Made by a program: the position numbers and the translations under genes. A DNA stretch of 20,130 nucleotides from an uncultured Alistipes sp. (GTDB taxonomy: Bacteria > Bacteroidota > Bacteroidia > Bacteroidales > Rikenellaceae): assembly GCA_900769745.1 (NCBI GenBank), contig CAAGHX010000072.1, forward strand, positions 1 to 20,130. Direction: 5' to 3'. Of the stretch, positions 8,813 to 15,578 are shown piece after piece. The first letter of the stretch is position 1, and each line of letters starts with the position of its first letter. The notes under the pieces were generated by a model. The model worked only from the letters and a program-made list of their open reading frames with translations. It was not told where the DNA came from and made no database searches.

Positions 8813-9967
8813 CTATTCCGCCATCGCATTAGCTAATGCTTCAATGTTTGGCAAATCTTCATCTTTCATACGGGAGTAGATGGTAACCATTGGTTCCGCT
8901 ATCTCCATCTGTTTCATCTGCTCCAGCATCGAGCGCATTACCCTACCCGCGACGGGTGCCCACGAGCCATTCTCTACGATGCCGACGCGGCGATTTCGCA
9001 GGCCCTTGATTTGCAAATGGTGCAGGAAACCGTGCATAACCGGGAATACCCCTCCATCATACGATGCGGCAGCTACAACCAACTTTCCATATTTAAAGGC
9101 GTTAGCAACTGCCTCCGACATATCACATCGGCTAAGATCGGCCACCACACACTTTTCGCCCTTGGCCTCAAGCATCTCCTGGAGTTTATATACCACAGCA
9201 GCCGTACCGCCATAAATAGATGCATAAGCGATAAACACGCCCTTACTCTCAGGCTCATATAGGCTCCAGGTGTTATAGAGCGAGATATAATAGCCAAGAT
9301 TCTCTTTCAACACAGGGCCATGCAAGGGGCAGATGCAAGCAATGTCGAAGTTCGACAACTTCTTTAGAAGTGTCTGCACCGATGGGCCATACTTACCACA
9401 TATATTTATATAGTAGCGGCGAGCCTCGTCGGCCCACTCCTCCTCGTGAGCCAATGCTCCAAATTTACCAAAAGCGTCGGCCGAGAAGATAACCTTATCG
9501 AGCATATCGTAGGTAACCATCGCCTCGGGCCAATGTACCATAGGTGCCATAGCAAATTGCAGAGTGTGTGCACCCAGTGAGAGAGTGTCACCCTCCTTGA
9601 CAGAAATTGTTCGGCCAGAAAAATCAACCTTACTAAAAAAGTTTGACAGCATCTGCACAGCTTTAGCCGATGCCACAATCTTCATTTCAGGATATTTTTC
9701 AACCACAGCAGCTATACTTCCCGCGTGATCGGGCTCCATATGTTGCACAACAAGGTAGTCGGGAGTGCGTCCACAGAGTTCGCGCTCGAGATTAACAAAC
9801 CACTCCTCCTGTTTGCGAGAATCGACACTATCCATAATAGCAACCTTCTCATCTACTATAAGATATGAGTTATAAGACACTCCATTAGGAATAACATACT
9901 GACTCTCGAAGAGGTCTAAATCGGTGTCGTCAACGCCAATATATTTGATTGTCTCTGAAATCATCAT
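8813..9967 (-). CDS. Flavodiiron protein (FprA-type A-type flavoprotein)
   Basis: Cytoplasmic O2 and/or NO reductase that protects anaerobes, drawing electrons from rubredoxin or a similar donor. The 384-residue protein has an N-terminal metallo-beta-lactamase-like diiron domain (about 1-240) and a C-terminal flavodoxin-like FMN domain (about 244-384). All diiron ligands of the family are visible: H76-x-E78-x-D80-H81 (QHMEPDHAG), H145 (HWPEAM), D164 (FSADAFG) and H216 (CPLHGP). The FMN phosphate loop is YASIYGGTAAV (248-258). There is no C-terminal rubredoxin or flavin reductase fusion. The reading frame stays open to an ATG at 10156, but that extension is antisense to the TPP riboswitch and has no flavoprotein character. 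The ATG at 9965-9967 (MMISETIKYIGVDD) gives the usual family length and sits about 30 bp after a good -7 box. O2 versus NO preference cannot be decided. Confidence 0.94.
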   Translation of the reverse strand: MMISETIKYIGVDDTDLDLFESQYVIPNGVSYNSYLIVDEKVAIMDSVDSRKQEEWFVNLERELCGRTPDYLVVQHMEPDHAGSIAAVVEKYPEMKIVASAKAVQMLSNFFSKVDFSGRTISVKEGDTLSLGAHTLQFAMAPMVHWPEAMVTYDMLDKVIFSADAFGKFGALAHEEEWADEARRYYINICGKYGPSVQTLLKKLSNFDIACICPLHGPVLKENLGYYISLYNTWSLYEPESKGVFIAYASIYGGTAAVVYKLQEMLEAKGEKCVVADLSRCDMSEAVANAFKYGKLVVAAASYDGGVFPVMHGFLHHLQIKGLRNRRVGIVENGSWAPVAGRVMRSMLEQMKQMEIAEPMVTIYSRMKDEDLPNIEALANAMAE

Positions 9968-9996
9968 ATTCTGATTATTTACCTTTAAACTTTTTA

Positions 9997-10004
9997 CAAA
10001 TATA
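9997..10004 (-). promoter_or_regulatory. Candidate -7 element for the flavodiiron gene
   Basis: Read on the minus strand this is TATATTTG, an exact match to TAnnTTTG, about 30 bp ahead of the ATG at 9967. No convincing -33 TTTG is seen at standard spacing. It supports the shorter start over the open-frame start at 10156. Confidence 0.5.
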
Positions 10005-10048
10005 CAAAATAACGCCGAAACAGTGCGGTTTATTTCGCCGAAAATACT

Positions 10049-10056
10049 TACCTTTG
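10049..10056 (+). promoter_or_regulatory. Candidate -7 element for the thiamin operon
   Basis: TACCTTTG is an exact match to TAnnTTTG. Transcription would begin near 10062, just ahead of the riboswitch. A TTTA at 10029-10032 is only 16 bp upstream, shorter than the usual -33 spacing. Confidence 0.5.
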
Positions 10057-10065
10057 TCCCGACAT

Positions 10066-10140
10066 CTAAGGGGTGCCTTACTATCAGGCTGAGATTATAC
10101 CCATTGAACCGGATACGGGTAATGCTGAGACCGGGAGTAG
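10066..10140 (+). promoter_or_regulatory. TPP (thiamin pyrophosphate) riboswitch
   Basis: The aptamer senses thiamin pyrophosphate in the nascent mRNA and turns down thiamin genes when it is plentiful. Conserved THI-box elements appear in order: AAGGGGTGCC (10068-10077), a short P2 hairpin (GCCT/AGGC), GGCTGAGA (10087-10094), TACCC (10099-10103), GAACCGGAT (10107-10115), GGGTAATGC (10117-10125) and CGGGA (10132-10136). The outer CTA/TAG arms (10066-10068, 10138-10140) close a short P1. The pyrimidine-sensing side reads CTGAGA as expected. The usual GAACCTGAT is GAACCGGAT here, one substitution. The 53-nt leader that follows leads into a TonB receptor and a PnuT-like transporter, fitting the known targets in Bacteroidetes. 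I recognised it by eye; a covariance-model score was not run. Confidence 0.95.
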
Positions 10141-10193
10141 CGTAATCAACAAACATACCCCTTTTCTGTTTTTAACTTAATTATAATTTAAAA

Positions 10194-12455
10194 ATGAAAA
10201 GGAAGATTATTAACCTCGCCATTGCGACACTCTCGCTTGGCATCACTTGGGCGCAAGATGGCGCACAAGCACAAAATCCACCACAACTTAACGAGCGGGA
10301 TACAATCTCGATGGAGGGCAACCTGCAGCAGATTCACGTCATTGCCACTCGTGCCACAAAATCAACTCCTGTGGCTTACGCTAACTTATCAAAGAGTCAA
10401 ATTGAGCGAAACTCCTACGGCTTGGATATTCCATCGCTGCTAGCACTCACACCATCGATGATTGCTACCAACGAGACAGGAATAGGCATCGGCGGAACAT
10501 CTATCCGCCTAAGAGGAACCGACGCCACACGACTGAATGTGACCGTAAATGGTATGTCGCTCAACAATCCCGACTCTCACTCCACCTATTGGTACGACAC
10601 ACCCGATTTGATATCGGCCATTGGCGACGTGCAGGTGCAGCGTGGTGCCGGAACATCGACCAACGGCACTGGCGCTTTTGGCGGAGCGGTGAGTATGACC
10701 ACAGCTGCCCCATCGTCGGAGGCTGGTGGCGAGGCTTCGCTTAGCTATGGTTCGTACAACACCAACAAGCAGGCGGTAAAACTGAGTTCGGGAATTATAA
10801 ATAACCACTGGGCTATAGATGCACGAATGACACACATCGGCTCGGATGGTTATATCGACCGAGGTGCAACCGACCTCCAGTCGTATATGTTGCAGGGAGC
10901 ATACTACTCCGACCGCACGACAATCAAGCTACTCTCGTTTGGTGGCAAGGCAAAGACTGGCCTCACCTACACGGGTGTAACCAAGGAGGAGATGGAGCTA
11001 TACGGTCGCCGTTACCACACTGAGGGACAATACCCCACCTCGAATGGCCCATACACATTGGCCGATGGCACTCACGTTGATTACTACAACGACCAGAGCG
11101 ACAACTACTTGCAAATCAACAACCAGCTGATTGTAAATCAGCAACTCAACGAGAGGTGGAGTCTCTCGGCAACAGGATTCTACAGCTATGGTTACGGCTA
11201 CTACAAACAATACAAAGATGCTCGCACACTTTTGGAATACACCAATCTTGGCATAAGCGATTCGTCGGTGGAGGCCGATATGATTCGCCGCAAGATTATG
11301 CGTACCCACACAACCGGCTTGAACCTCACCACCGCCTACACGTCGGAAAAGTTGCAACTTCTTGCTGGTGGTTCGTGGAGCTACTACACATCGCCACACT
11401 GGGGCGAACTGGATTGGGTTGATGGCTTTGTCGAGAGTGCTATCGCGGGTCGTTGGTACGACAACGATGTGAAGAAGCAGGATGCAAACCTCTTTGCAAA
11501 GGCTTTGTGGAGTGTGGCTCGTGGCCTCACGCTCTTTGCCGACTTGCAGTATCGCTTTGTGAGCTACAAGGCTTGGGGTGTGAACGACAACTACGACTGG
11601 AACACTATGTCGATGCAGCCTATCGACGTGGATAAACGTTACAACTTCTTCAACCCACGCGCTGGAGTGAATTATTCGTTTGCAGAGCATCACAACATTT
11701 TCGCCTCGTTTGCCATAGCTCAGAAGGAGCCTACACGCTCCGACTTTACCGACCGCTATATGTTTGCAGCCGACCAGACTCAGCCAAAGCCTGAGCAACT
11801 CTATGATTACGAGCTTGGTTATCAGTTTAAGGCGCCATCTGTTACGCTGGGTGCAAACCTATATTATATGCGCTACAAAGACCAGCTTATCCCAACGGGA
11901 ATGGTGAACGATAGTTCGGATGCGTTGAATGTGAACGTACCGCTCAGCTATCGTGCAGGCGTGGAGCTTACGGCAATGTGGAGTGTAGCACGTTGGCTTA
12001 CTTTGGGCGGAAACGCTACCTTCAGTCGCAACAAGATTATCGACTATGTGGATATGCTCGCCGACAGCCCCACCTATGGCGAAAATTTGGGTGACATGAC
12101 CATCGCATACTCGCCCGAGGCGGTTGCGTCGGCATTTGCAGAGCTTAAATTCAAGCGATTCGAGGCGGTGCTCAATGCTCAATATGTAGGCAAGCAGTAC
12201 TTCACAAACAACCAGATTGAGGCTCTCTCGCTCGATGACTACACCGTAGCAAACCTCGATTTGGCCTACACACTATCGACTAAAAATGCTAAGAACGTAA
12301 GGTTGGGAATCAGCATCTACAACCTGCTCAACAACAAATATTGCAGCAACGGCTATGGCTACTCATATATGTGGGACGGCGAGCGTTATGACGAGGCTTA
12401 CTACTTCCCTCAGGCGCCACTGCACGTGCTGGCGAATGTAACTGTAAAATTCTAA
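10194..12455 (+). CDS. TonB-dependent outer-membrane receptor, probable thiamin uptake
   Basis: Predicted outer-membrane beta-barrel that takes up thiamin or its phosphates using TonB energy. The 753-residue protein has an N-terminal signal peptide (residues 1 to about 20-26), a plug domain at about 48-165 ending in the VQVQRGAGTS ... GAFGGAVSMTT segment near 144-163, and a barrel to the end. The chain ends LANVTVKF, with the terminal Phe typical of outer-membrane barrels. It lacks the N-terminal carboxypeptidase-like domain and the SusD partner of glycan systems, which fits a small-molecule receptor. A short region after the signal peptide (around DTISMEGNLQQIHV) probably holds the TonB box. 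The substrate is inferred from the TPP riboswitch upstream and the PnuT-like gene 14 bp downstream; this gene pair is known as OMPthi-pnuT in Bacteroidetes. The barrel sequence alone would not identify the ligand. Confidence 0.9.
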   Translation: MKRKIINLAIATLSLGITWAQDGAQAQNPPQLNERDTISMEGNLQQIHVIATRATKSTPVAYANLSKSQIERNSYGLDIPSLLALTPSMIATNETGIGIGGTSIRLRGTDATRLNVTVNGMSLNNPDSHSTYWYDTPDLISAIGDVQVQRGAGTSTNGTGAFGGAVSMTTAAPSSEAGGEASLSYGSYNTNKQAVKLSSGIINNHWAIDARMTHIGSDGYIDRGATDLQSYMLQGAYYSDRTTIKLLSFGGKAKTGLTYTGVTKEEMELYGRRYHTEGQYPTSNGPYTLADGTHVDYYNDQSDNYLQINNQLIVNQQLNERWSLSATGFYSYGYGYYKQYKDARTLLEYTNLGISDSSVEADMIRRKIMRTHTTGLNLTTAYTSEKLQLLAGGSWSYYTSPHWGELDWVDGFVESAIAGRWYDNDVKKQDANLFAKALWSVARGLTLFADLQYRFVSYKAWGVNDNYDWNTMSMQPIDVDKRYNFFNPRAGVNYSFAEHHNIFASFAIAQKEPTRSDFTDRYMFAADQTQPKPEQLYDYELGYQFKAPSVTLGANLYYMRYKDQLIPTGMVNDSSDALNVNVPLSYRAGVELTAMWSVARWLTLGGNATFSRNKIIDYVDMLADSPTYGENLGDMTIAYSPEAVASAFAELKFKRFEAVLNAQYVGKQYFTNNQIEALSLDDYTVANLDLAYTLSTKNAKNVRLGISIYNLLNNKYCSNGYGYSYMWDGERYDEAYYFPQAPLHVLANVTVKF

Positions 12456-12469
12456 ACAGATTTTAAGAT

Positions 12470-13075
12470 ATGGACTGGAAACTCACTCTTCAAATCATCG
12501 GCGTTCTGCTCGGATTGCTATATCTCTACCTCGAATACAAGGCAAACATATGGCTTTGGGTAGTGGGACTCATTATGCCCGTGGTACACGGTGCGCTCTA
12601 CTTCCGACAGGGACTATATGCCGACTTTACGATGGAGCTATACTACATTTTGGCTGGCATCTATGGCCTTATAGTGTGGAAAACATCGAAAGCCAAAAAC
12701 AAGAAGGTGAGCCATTCGGGAATATGCCGCACCCCACTCGCTGTATGGGTAGCGATTGTGGGAGTGTATGCGGTTTTGCACGCAGCAATATATGCTCTTT
12801 TGGTTAACTTCACCGATAGCACCGTTCCATTCTGGGACGCACTGACCACTGCACTGAGCGTGGTTGCTTATTGGCTATTGTCACGCAAATATATCGAGCA
12901 GTGGCTTGTGTGGTTGATTGTTGACATAGTTTGCGTGGGATTATATATCCACAAAGATATTCCACTCACAGCATCGCTCTATGCCTTGTATTCGGCACTA
13001 GCAATTGTGGGATATTTGAAGTGGAAGAGAGTTCTAAGAGCAGAGAGCAAGGAAGATAGTACCTTAAGCTGCTAA
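12470..13075 (+). CDS. pnuT: PnuT-like thiamin transporter (PnuC family)
   Basis: Inner-membrane facilitator expected to carry thiamin from periplasm to cytoplasm, where pyrophosphorylation would trap it. The 201-residue protein is hydrophobic with about seven membrane segments and matches the PnuC family: an aromatic-rich start (ANIWLWVVGLIMPVVHG, 25-41), YADFTMELYYILAGIYGLIVW (50-70) around the second and third helices, WDALTTALSVVAYWLLSRK (122-140), EQWLVWLIVDIVCVGLY (143-159) and a final YSALAIVGYLKWK. It starts 14 bp after the receptor gene with no terminator between, under the TPP riboswitch. Members of this family carry nicotinamide riboside, riboflavin or thiamin; context selects thiamin. 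No thiamin pyrophosphokinase gene follows, unlike many related operons. Confidence 0.88.
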   Translation: MDWKLTLQIIGVLLGLLYLYLEYKANIWLWVVGLIMPVVHGALYFRQGLYADFTMELYYILAGIYGLIVWKTSKAKNKKVSHSGICRTPLAVWVAIVGVYAVLHAAIYALLVNFTDSTVPFWDALTTALSVVAYWLLSRKYIEQWLVWLIVDIVCVGLYIHKDIPLTASLYALYSALAIVGYLKWKRVLRAESKEDSTLSC

Positions 13076-13094
13076 TCCACAGGTCCAAAAACAA

Positions 13095-13130
13095 TAAGGC
13101 CACCAACTTTCATAGTCGGTGGCCTTAATT
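13095..13130. terminator. Bidirectional terminator between pnuT and the phosphomannose isomerase gene
   Basis: A 14-bp stem (13095-13108 with 13114-13127) with one A/C mismatch, which becomes a G-U pair in the minus-strand RNA, and a 5-base loop. The arms centre on AAGGCCACC and GGTGGCCTT. T-rich bases follow on the plus side (AATTATTT) and AATAA-complement on the minus side. It serves two convergent operons. Confidence 0.85.
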
Positions 13131-13146
13131 ATTTATGACGTAACGA

Positions 13147-14136
13147 TTACTTGCTGATGTAGGTCTCCATCAAGCTACCCTTACCCTTGATAGTCACGCA
13201 GTCGGCCTCGGCTGGAACCATAACTACGTCGGTCTGAACAAGGTGCTCAACATTGTCGCCCATAATGATATCAACCTCACCCTCGGTGCAGCTATACAAT
13301 ACGAATGAATCACGAGAGATAATATCACGCTCCAACTCGCCATCAACACCAATTGCGTTGATTGTGAAGTAAGGACAATCGATAAGTTTCACAGCCTCGT
13401 TCTTCACGAGCTCATACTTGATATGGCACTCCTCGCCGCTCTTTGAGTAGTCGATAGCATCAACAGCCAATGCTGTGTGGAGCTCACGACCACGACCCTC
13501 GCAATCAACACGATTCCAGTCATAAACACGATAAGTGATATCTGATGTCTGCTGAATCTCGATAACCTTGATACCCTTACCCAAAGCGTGGATAGTACCC
13601 GCAGGGATAAAGAACACATCGCCCGGCTTAACCTCTACCTTATTCAAGATATCGGGCAAAGTGTCGTTATTAGCAGCCTCGAGGAACTCCTCGCGAGTGA
13701 TATTCTTATCCTTGAAACCGATATAGAGATAAGCGCCTGGCTCGGTGCCAATCACATACCACATCTCGGTCTTACCATAAGAGTTGTGGCGCTCCTTAGC
13801 CAACTCATCATCTGGATGAACCTGCACCGACAAAACATCGTTACAATCGAGAGTCTTCACAAGCAATGGGAATGTAAGGCCATAGCGCTCGTAAACCTTG
13901 TCGCCAATCAGATTACCCATATACACCTCGATAATCTCCTCAAGATTATTGCGCTTCAAGAAACCATTAGCCACAACCGATGTATTGCCACTCACAGCTG
14001 AGATATCCCAGCTCTCGCCATAGAGTTTACCAGGTGCAATACGCACACCCTTTCCAGACTTAACATTTGCCAAAAACTCTTGGCCACCCCAAATAACCTC
14101 CTGCAAACGAGGAATAAATTTTATAGGATAAAGCAT
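13147..14136 (-). CDS. manA: Type I phosphomannose isomerase (mannose-6-phosphate isomerase)
   Basis: Interconverts mannose 6-phosphate and fructose 6-phosphate in the cytoplasm, feeding GDP-mannose/fucose for surface glycans or mannose use in glycolysis. The 329-residue protein belongs to the cupin-type, zinc-dependent short form. Zinc ligands are visible as Q105 and H107 (VQVHPDD), E124 (GKTEMWY) and H183 (PAGTIHALG); the active-site Arg is probably R203 (DITYRVYDW). The N-terminal segment VIWGGQ is typical of the family. It lies 20 bp downstream of the cysteate-synthase-like gene on the same strand, with no terminator seen between, so the two are probably co-transcribed. A metabolic link between the two is not obvious. 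The ATG chosen opens directly into the conserved PIKFIPRLQEVIWGG start. Confidence 0.93.
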   Translation of the reverse strand: MLYPIKFIPRLQEVIWGGQEFLANVKSGKGVRIAPGKLYGESWDISAVSGNTSVVANGFLKRNNLEEIIEVYMGNLIGDKVYERYGLTFPLLVKTLDCNDVLSVQVHPDDELAKERHNSYGKTEMWYVIGTEPGAYLYIGFKDKNITREEFLEAANNDTLPDILNKVEVKPGDVFFIPAGTIHALGKGIKVIEIQQTSDITYRVYDWNRVDCEGRGRELHTALAVDAIDYSKSGEECHIKYELVKNEAVKLIDCPYFTINAIGVDGELERDIISRDSFVLYSCTEGEVDIIMGDNVEHLVQTDVVMVPAEADCVTIKGKGSLMETYISK

Positions 14137-14156
14137 CTTATATATAAACTTAAAAA

Positions 14157-15449
14157 TTACTCAAACATAGCCTCTACAGCCGAGATAACCTCCTCGACCT
14201 CTACATTCAATGGGAAAACCTTGCTTGGCTCGAGCTGCACCACATTGTGCTCCTGCTTGAAACGCTTCTCGCCAGCGCCTGTGATATTAAGCATAATAGT
14301 GGCATCCTTCTCAACCTTACCATCTTGCACAGCCTTGATAAGCGAAGCCGTAGCAATGGCAGCAGCTGGGTGGATATCAATACCCTCCAACTCCTCGAAG
14401 AGTTTTGCAGCCTTGCGAGCCTGTGCATTCGTAGCAACAAGCACCTCGCCATTAGTAGCCTTCAAAGCATCATACAGACCACCCTTGATTCCGTAAGGTG
14501 GCTTACGATTAGAGAGGACCTTAGCATCGATAATAGCTGCATCACGACGAGCCTTGTCGGCGCTATATGGCAACATATCACGTGAATCAGCTCTCCAGGC
14601 ATCGAACATTGGCACAAATGGAGCATTCTGCGAAACCATCAGTTTCATAGTATTGTTACCATAGCGACCATCCTCCACAAGACGCATATTTGCCTCCCAA
14701 GCAGCAATAGCACCTGTACCGCTACCTACGGCCTGGAAATAGTAATCGGGGATACGACCAATTGTGGTTACAGCCGAGAGAACTGTTGTAGCCATACCAT
14801 CACGACGAGCCACATTCTTCGCACCACCCTCAGCATAGAACTTAGGTGACTGCAAGGCCATATCGCTAAGACGGATTGCATCGAAGTAATCGCCACCCTT
14901 CTCGCAAGCGATGAGCTTAACGCAAGGATTCAAAGGCTTCTCGAACCACATAGCCGAGAGATTGTCGGCAGGAACCGAGAGCAACAGAGGAATATTGTTC
15001 TCTGAGCAAACTCTTGCGAAGGCACGAGCTGTGTTACCAGCCGATGCAACCACCAAGATTCGCTTCTCGTCGCTGCCCATACGACCACACACACTGAATG
15101 CCTCGGTCTCCTTGAACGAACAGGTTGTCATCGCTGCACCATGCGCTGGAGAGTAGCCATTGAGTGTGATATAGAGATTTTTCAGGCCCAAGAAATCAGC
15201 CAAGCCCTTGCTCTTGAATGTGACGGGAGCAGCCGAACCCTTCAGCGTACGCTTTACTGGCAACCAGTCGCAGAATGTGTAAAAACCAAACTCGTCGCCT
15301 TTCAAATTGAGCTGCTTATTCTCGTAGATAGCTCTAATGAGCGATGGCTCGGTAGCCTCGCTATCCTCAAGAAGCCAACCTGTATCCTCAAACTCGTGGT
15401 TTGTAGCCACACACATCAGTTTGTATGACGTAGCCTTAAAATTCTCCAT
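14157..15449 (-). CDS. Probable cysteate synthase (threonine-synthase-like PLP enzyme)
   Basis: Likely converts O-phosphoserine plus sulfite to L-cysteate, the head-group precursor of sulfonolipids such as sulfobacin and capnine. The 430-residue protein is a fold-type II PLP enzyme: candidate Schiff-base Lys113 in TCSFKETEA, substrate loop SAGNT (136-140), and the PLP-phosphate loop GSGTG (242-246) in YYFQAVGSGTGAIAAWEA. True threonine synthases have a FKDR-type lysine motif; here it is FKET, and stretches such as EGGAKNVARRDGM (207-219) and LSNRKPPYGIKGGLYDAL (312-329) agree with what I recall of the cysteate synthase family known first from methanogen coenzyme M synthesis. Automated tools may call it threonine synthase. 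The cysteate fatty-acyltransferase expected in the pathway is not in this window. It is divergent from the SGNH hydrolase, and manA follows downstream. Confidence 0.82.
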   Translation of the reverse strand: MENFKATSYKLMCVATNHEFEDTGWLLEDSEATEPSLIRAIYENKQLNLKGDEFGFYTFCDWLPVKRTLKGSAAPVTFKSKGLADFLGLKNLYITLNGYSPAHGAAMTTCSFKETEAFSVCGRMGSDEKRILVVASAGNTARAFARVCSENNIPLLLSVPADNLSAMWFEKPLNPCVKLIACEKGGDYFDAIRLSDMALQSPKFYAEGGAKNVARRDGMATTVLSAVTTIGRIPDYYFQAVGSGTGAIAAWEANMRLVEDGRYGNNTMKLMVSQNAPFVPMFDAWRADSRDMLPYSADKARRDAAIIDAKVLSNRKPPYGIKGGLYDALKATNGEVLVATNAQARKAAKLFEELEGIDIHPAAAIATASLIKAVQDGKVEKDATIMLNITGAGEKRFKQEHNVVQLEPSKVFPLNVEVEEVISAVEAMFE

Positions 15450-15479
15450 CTTCAGTTGTTTTAGTCTTGTTTAGCTTCG

Positions 15480-15487
15480 CAAAAGTA
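15480..15487 (-). promoter_or_regulatory. Candidate -7 element for the cysteate synthase-manA operon
   Basis: Read on the minus strand this is TACTTTTG, an exact match to TAnnTTTG, about 30 bp ahead of the ATG at 15449. No good -33 element was found at normal spacing. Confidence 0.4.
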
Positions 15488-15520
15488 ATAATTTTGCAGA
15501 AAAGATTATGCTTTATTCGC

Positions 15521-15540
15521 GACAAATTTGTACATTTGTC
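15521..15540. promoter_or_regulatory. Inverted repeat over the -7 element of the SGNH hydrolase gene
   Basis: GACAAAT (15521-15527) and ATTTGTC (15534-15540) form a perfect 7-bp inverted repeat with a 6-base spacer. The right arm overlaps TACATTTG (15531-15538), an exact TAnnTTTG -7 match about 40 bp ahead of the ATG at 15579. This geometry would suit an operator for a dimeric regulator, but in AT-rich promoter DNA it may be chance. Confidence 0.45.
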
Positions 15541-15578
15541 TTACGCAAACTAAATGTTAAATCAAATAAAGAGTTTTT

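Noticed and set aside
9968..10156. N-terminal extension of the flavodiiron frame as real coding sequence
   Set aside because: It is the antisense of the TPP riboswitch and its promoter, has no similarity to flavodiiron proteins, and the start at 9967 gives the normal family length.
10998..11798. 266-codon open frame antisense to the TonB-dependent receptor
   Set aside because: Long open antisense frames are common opposite biased codon usage; the plus strand shows a clear barrel protein and the antisense product has no family features.
14157..15449. Straight call of threonine synthase (thrC)
   Set aside because: The FKDR-type lysine motif is missing and several long stretches fit the cysteate synthase branch better.
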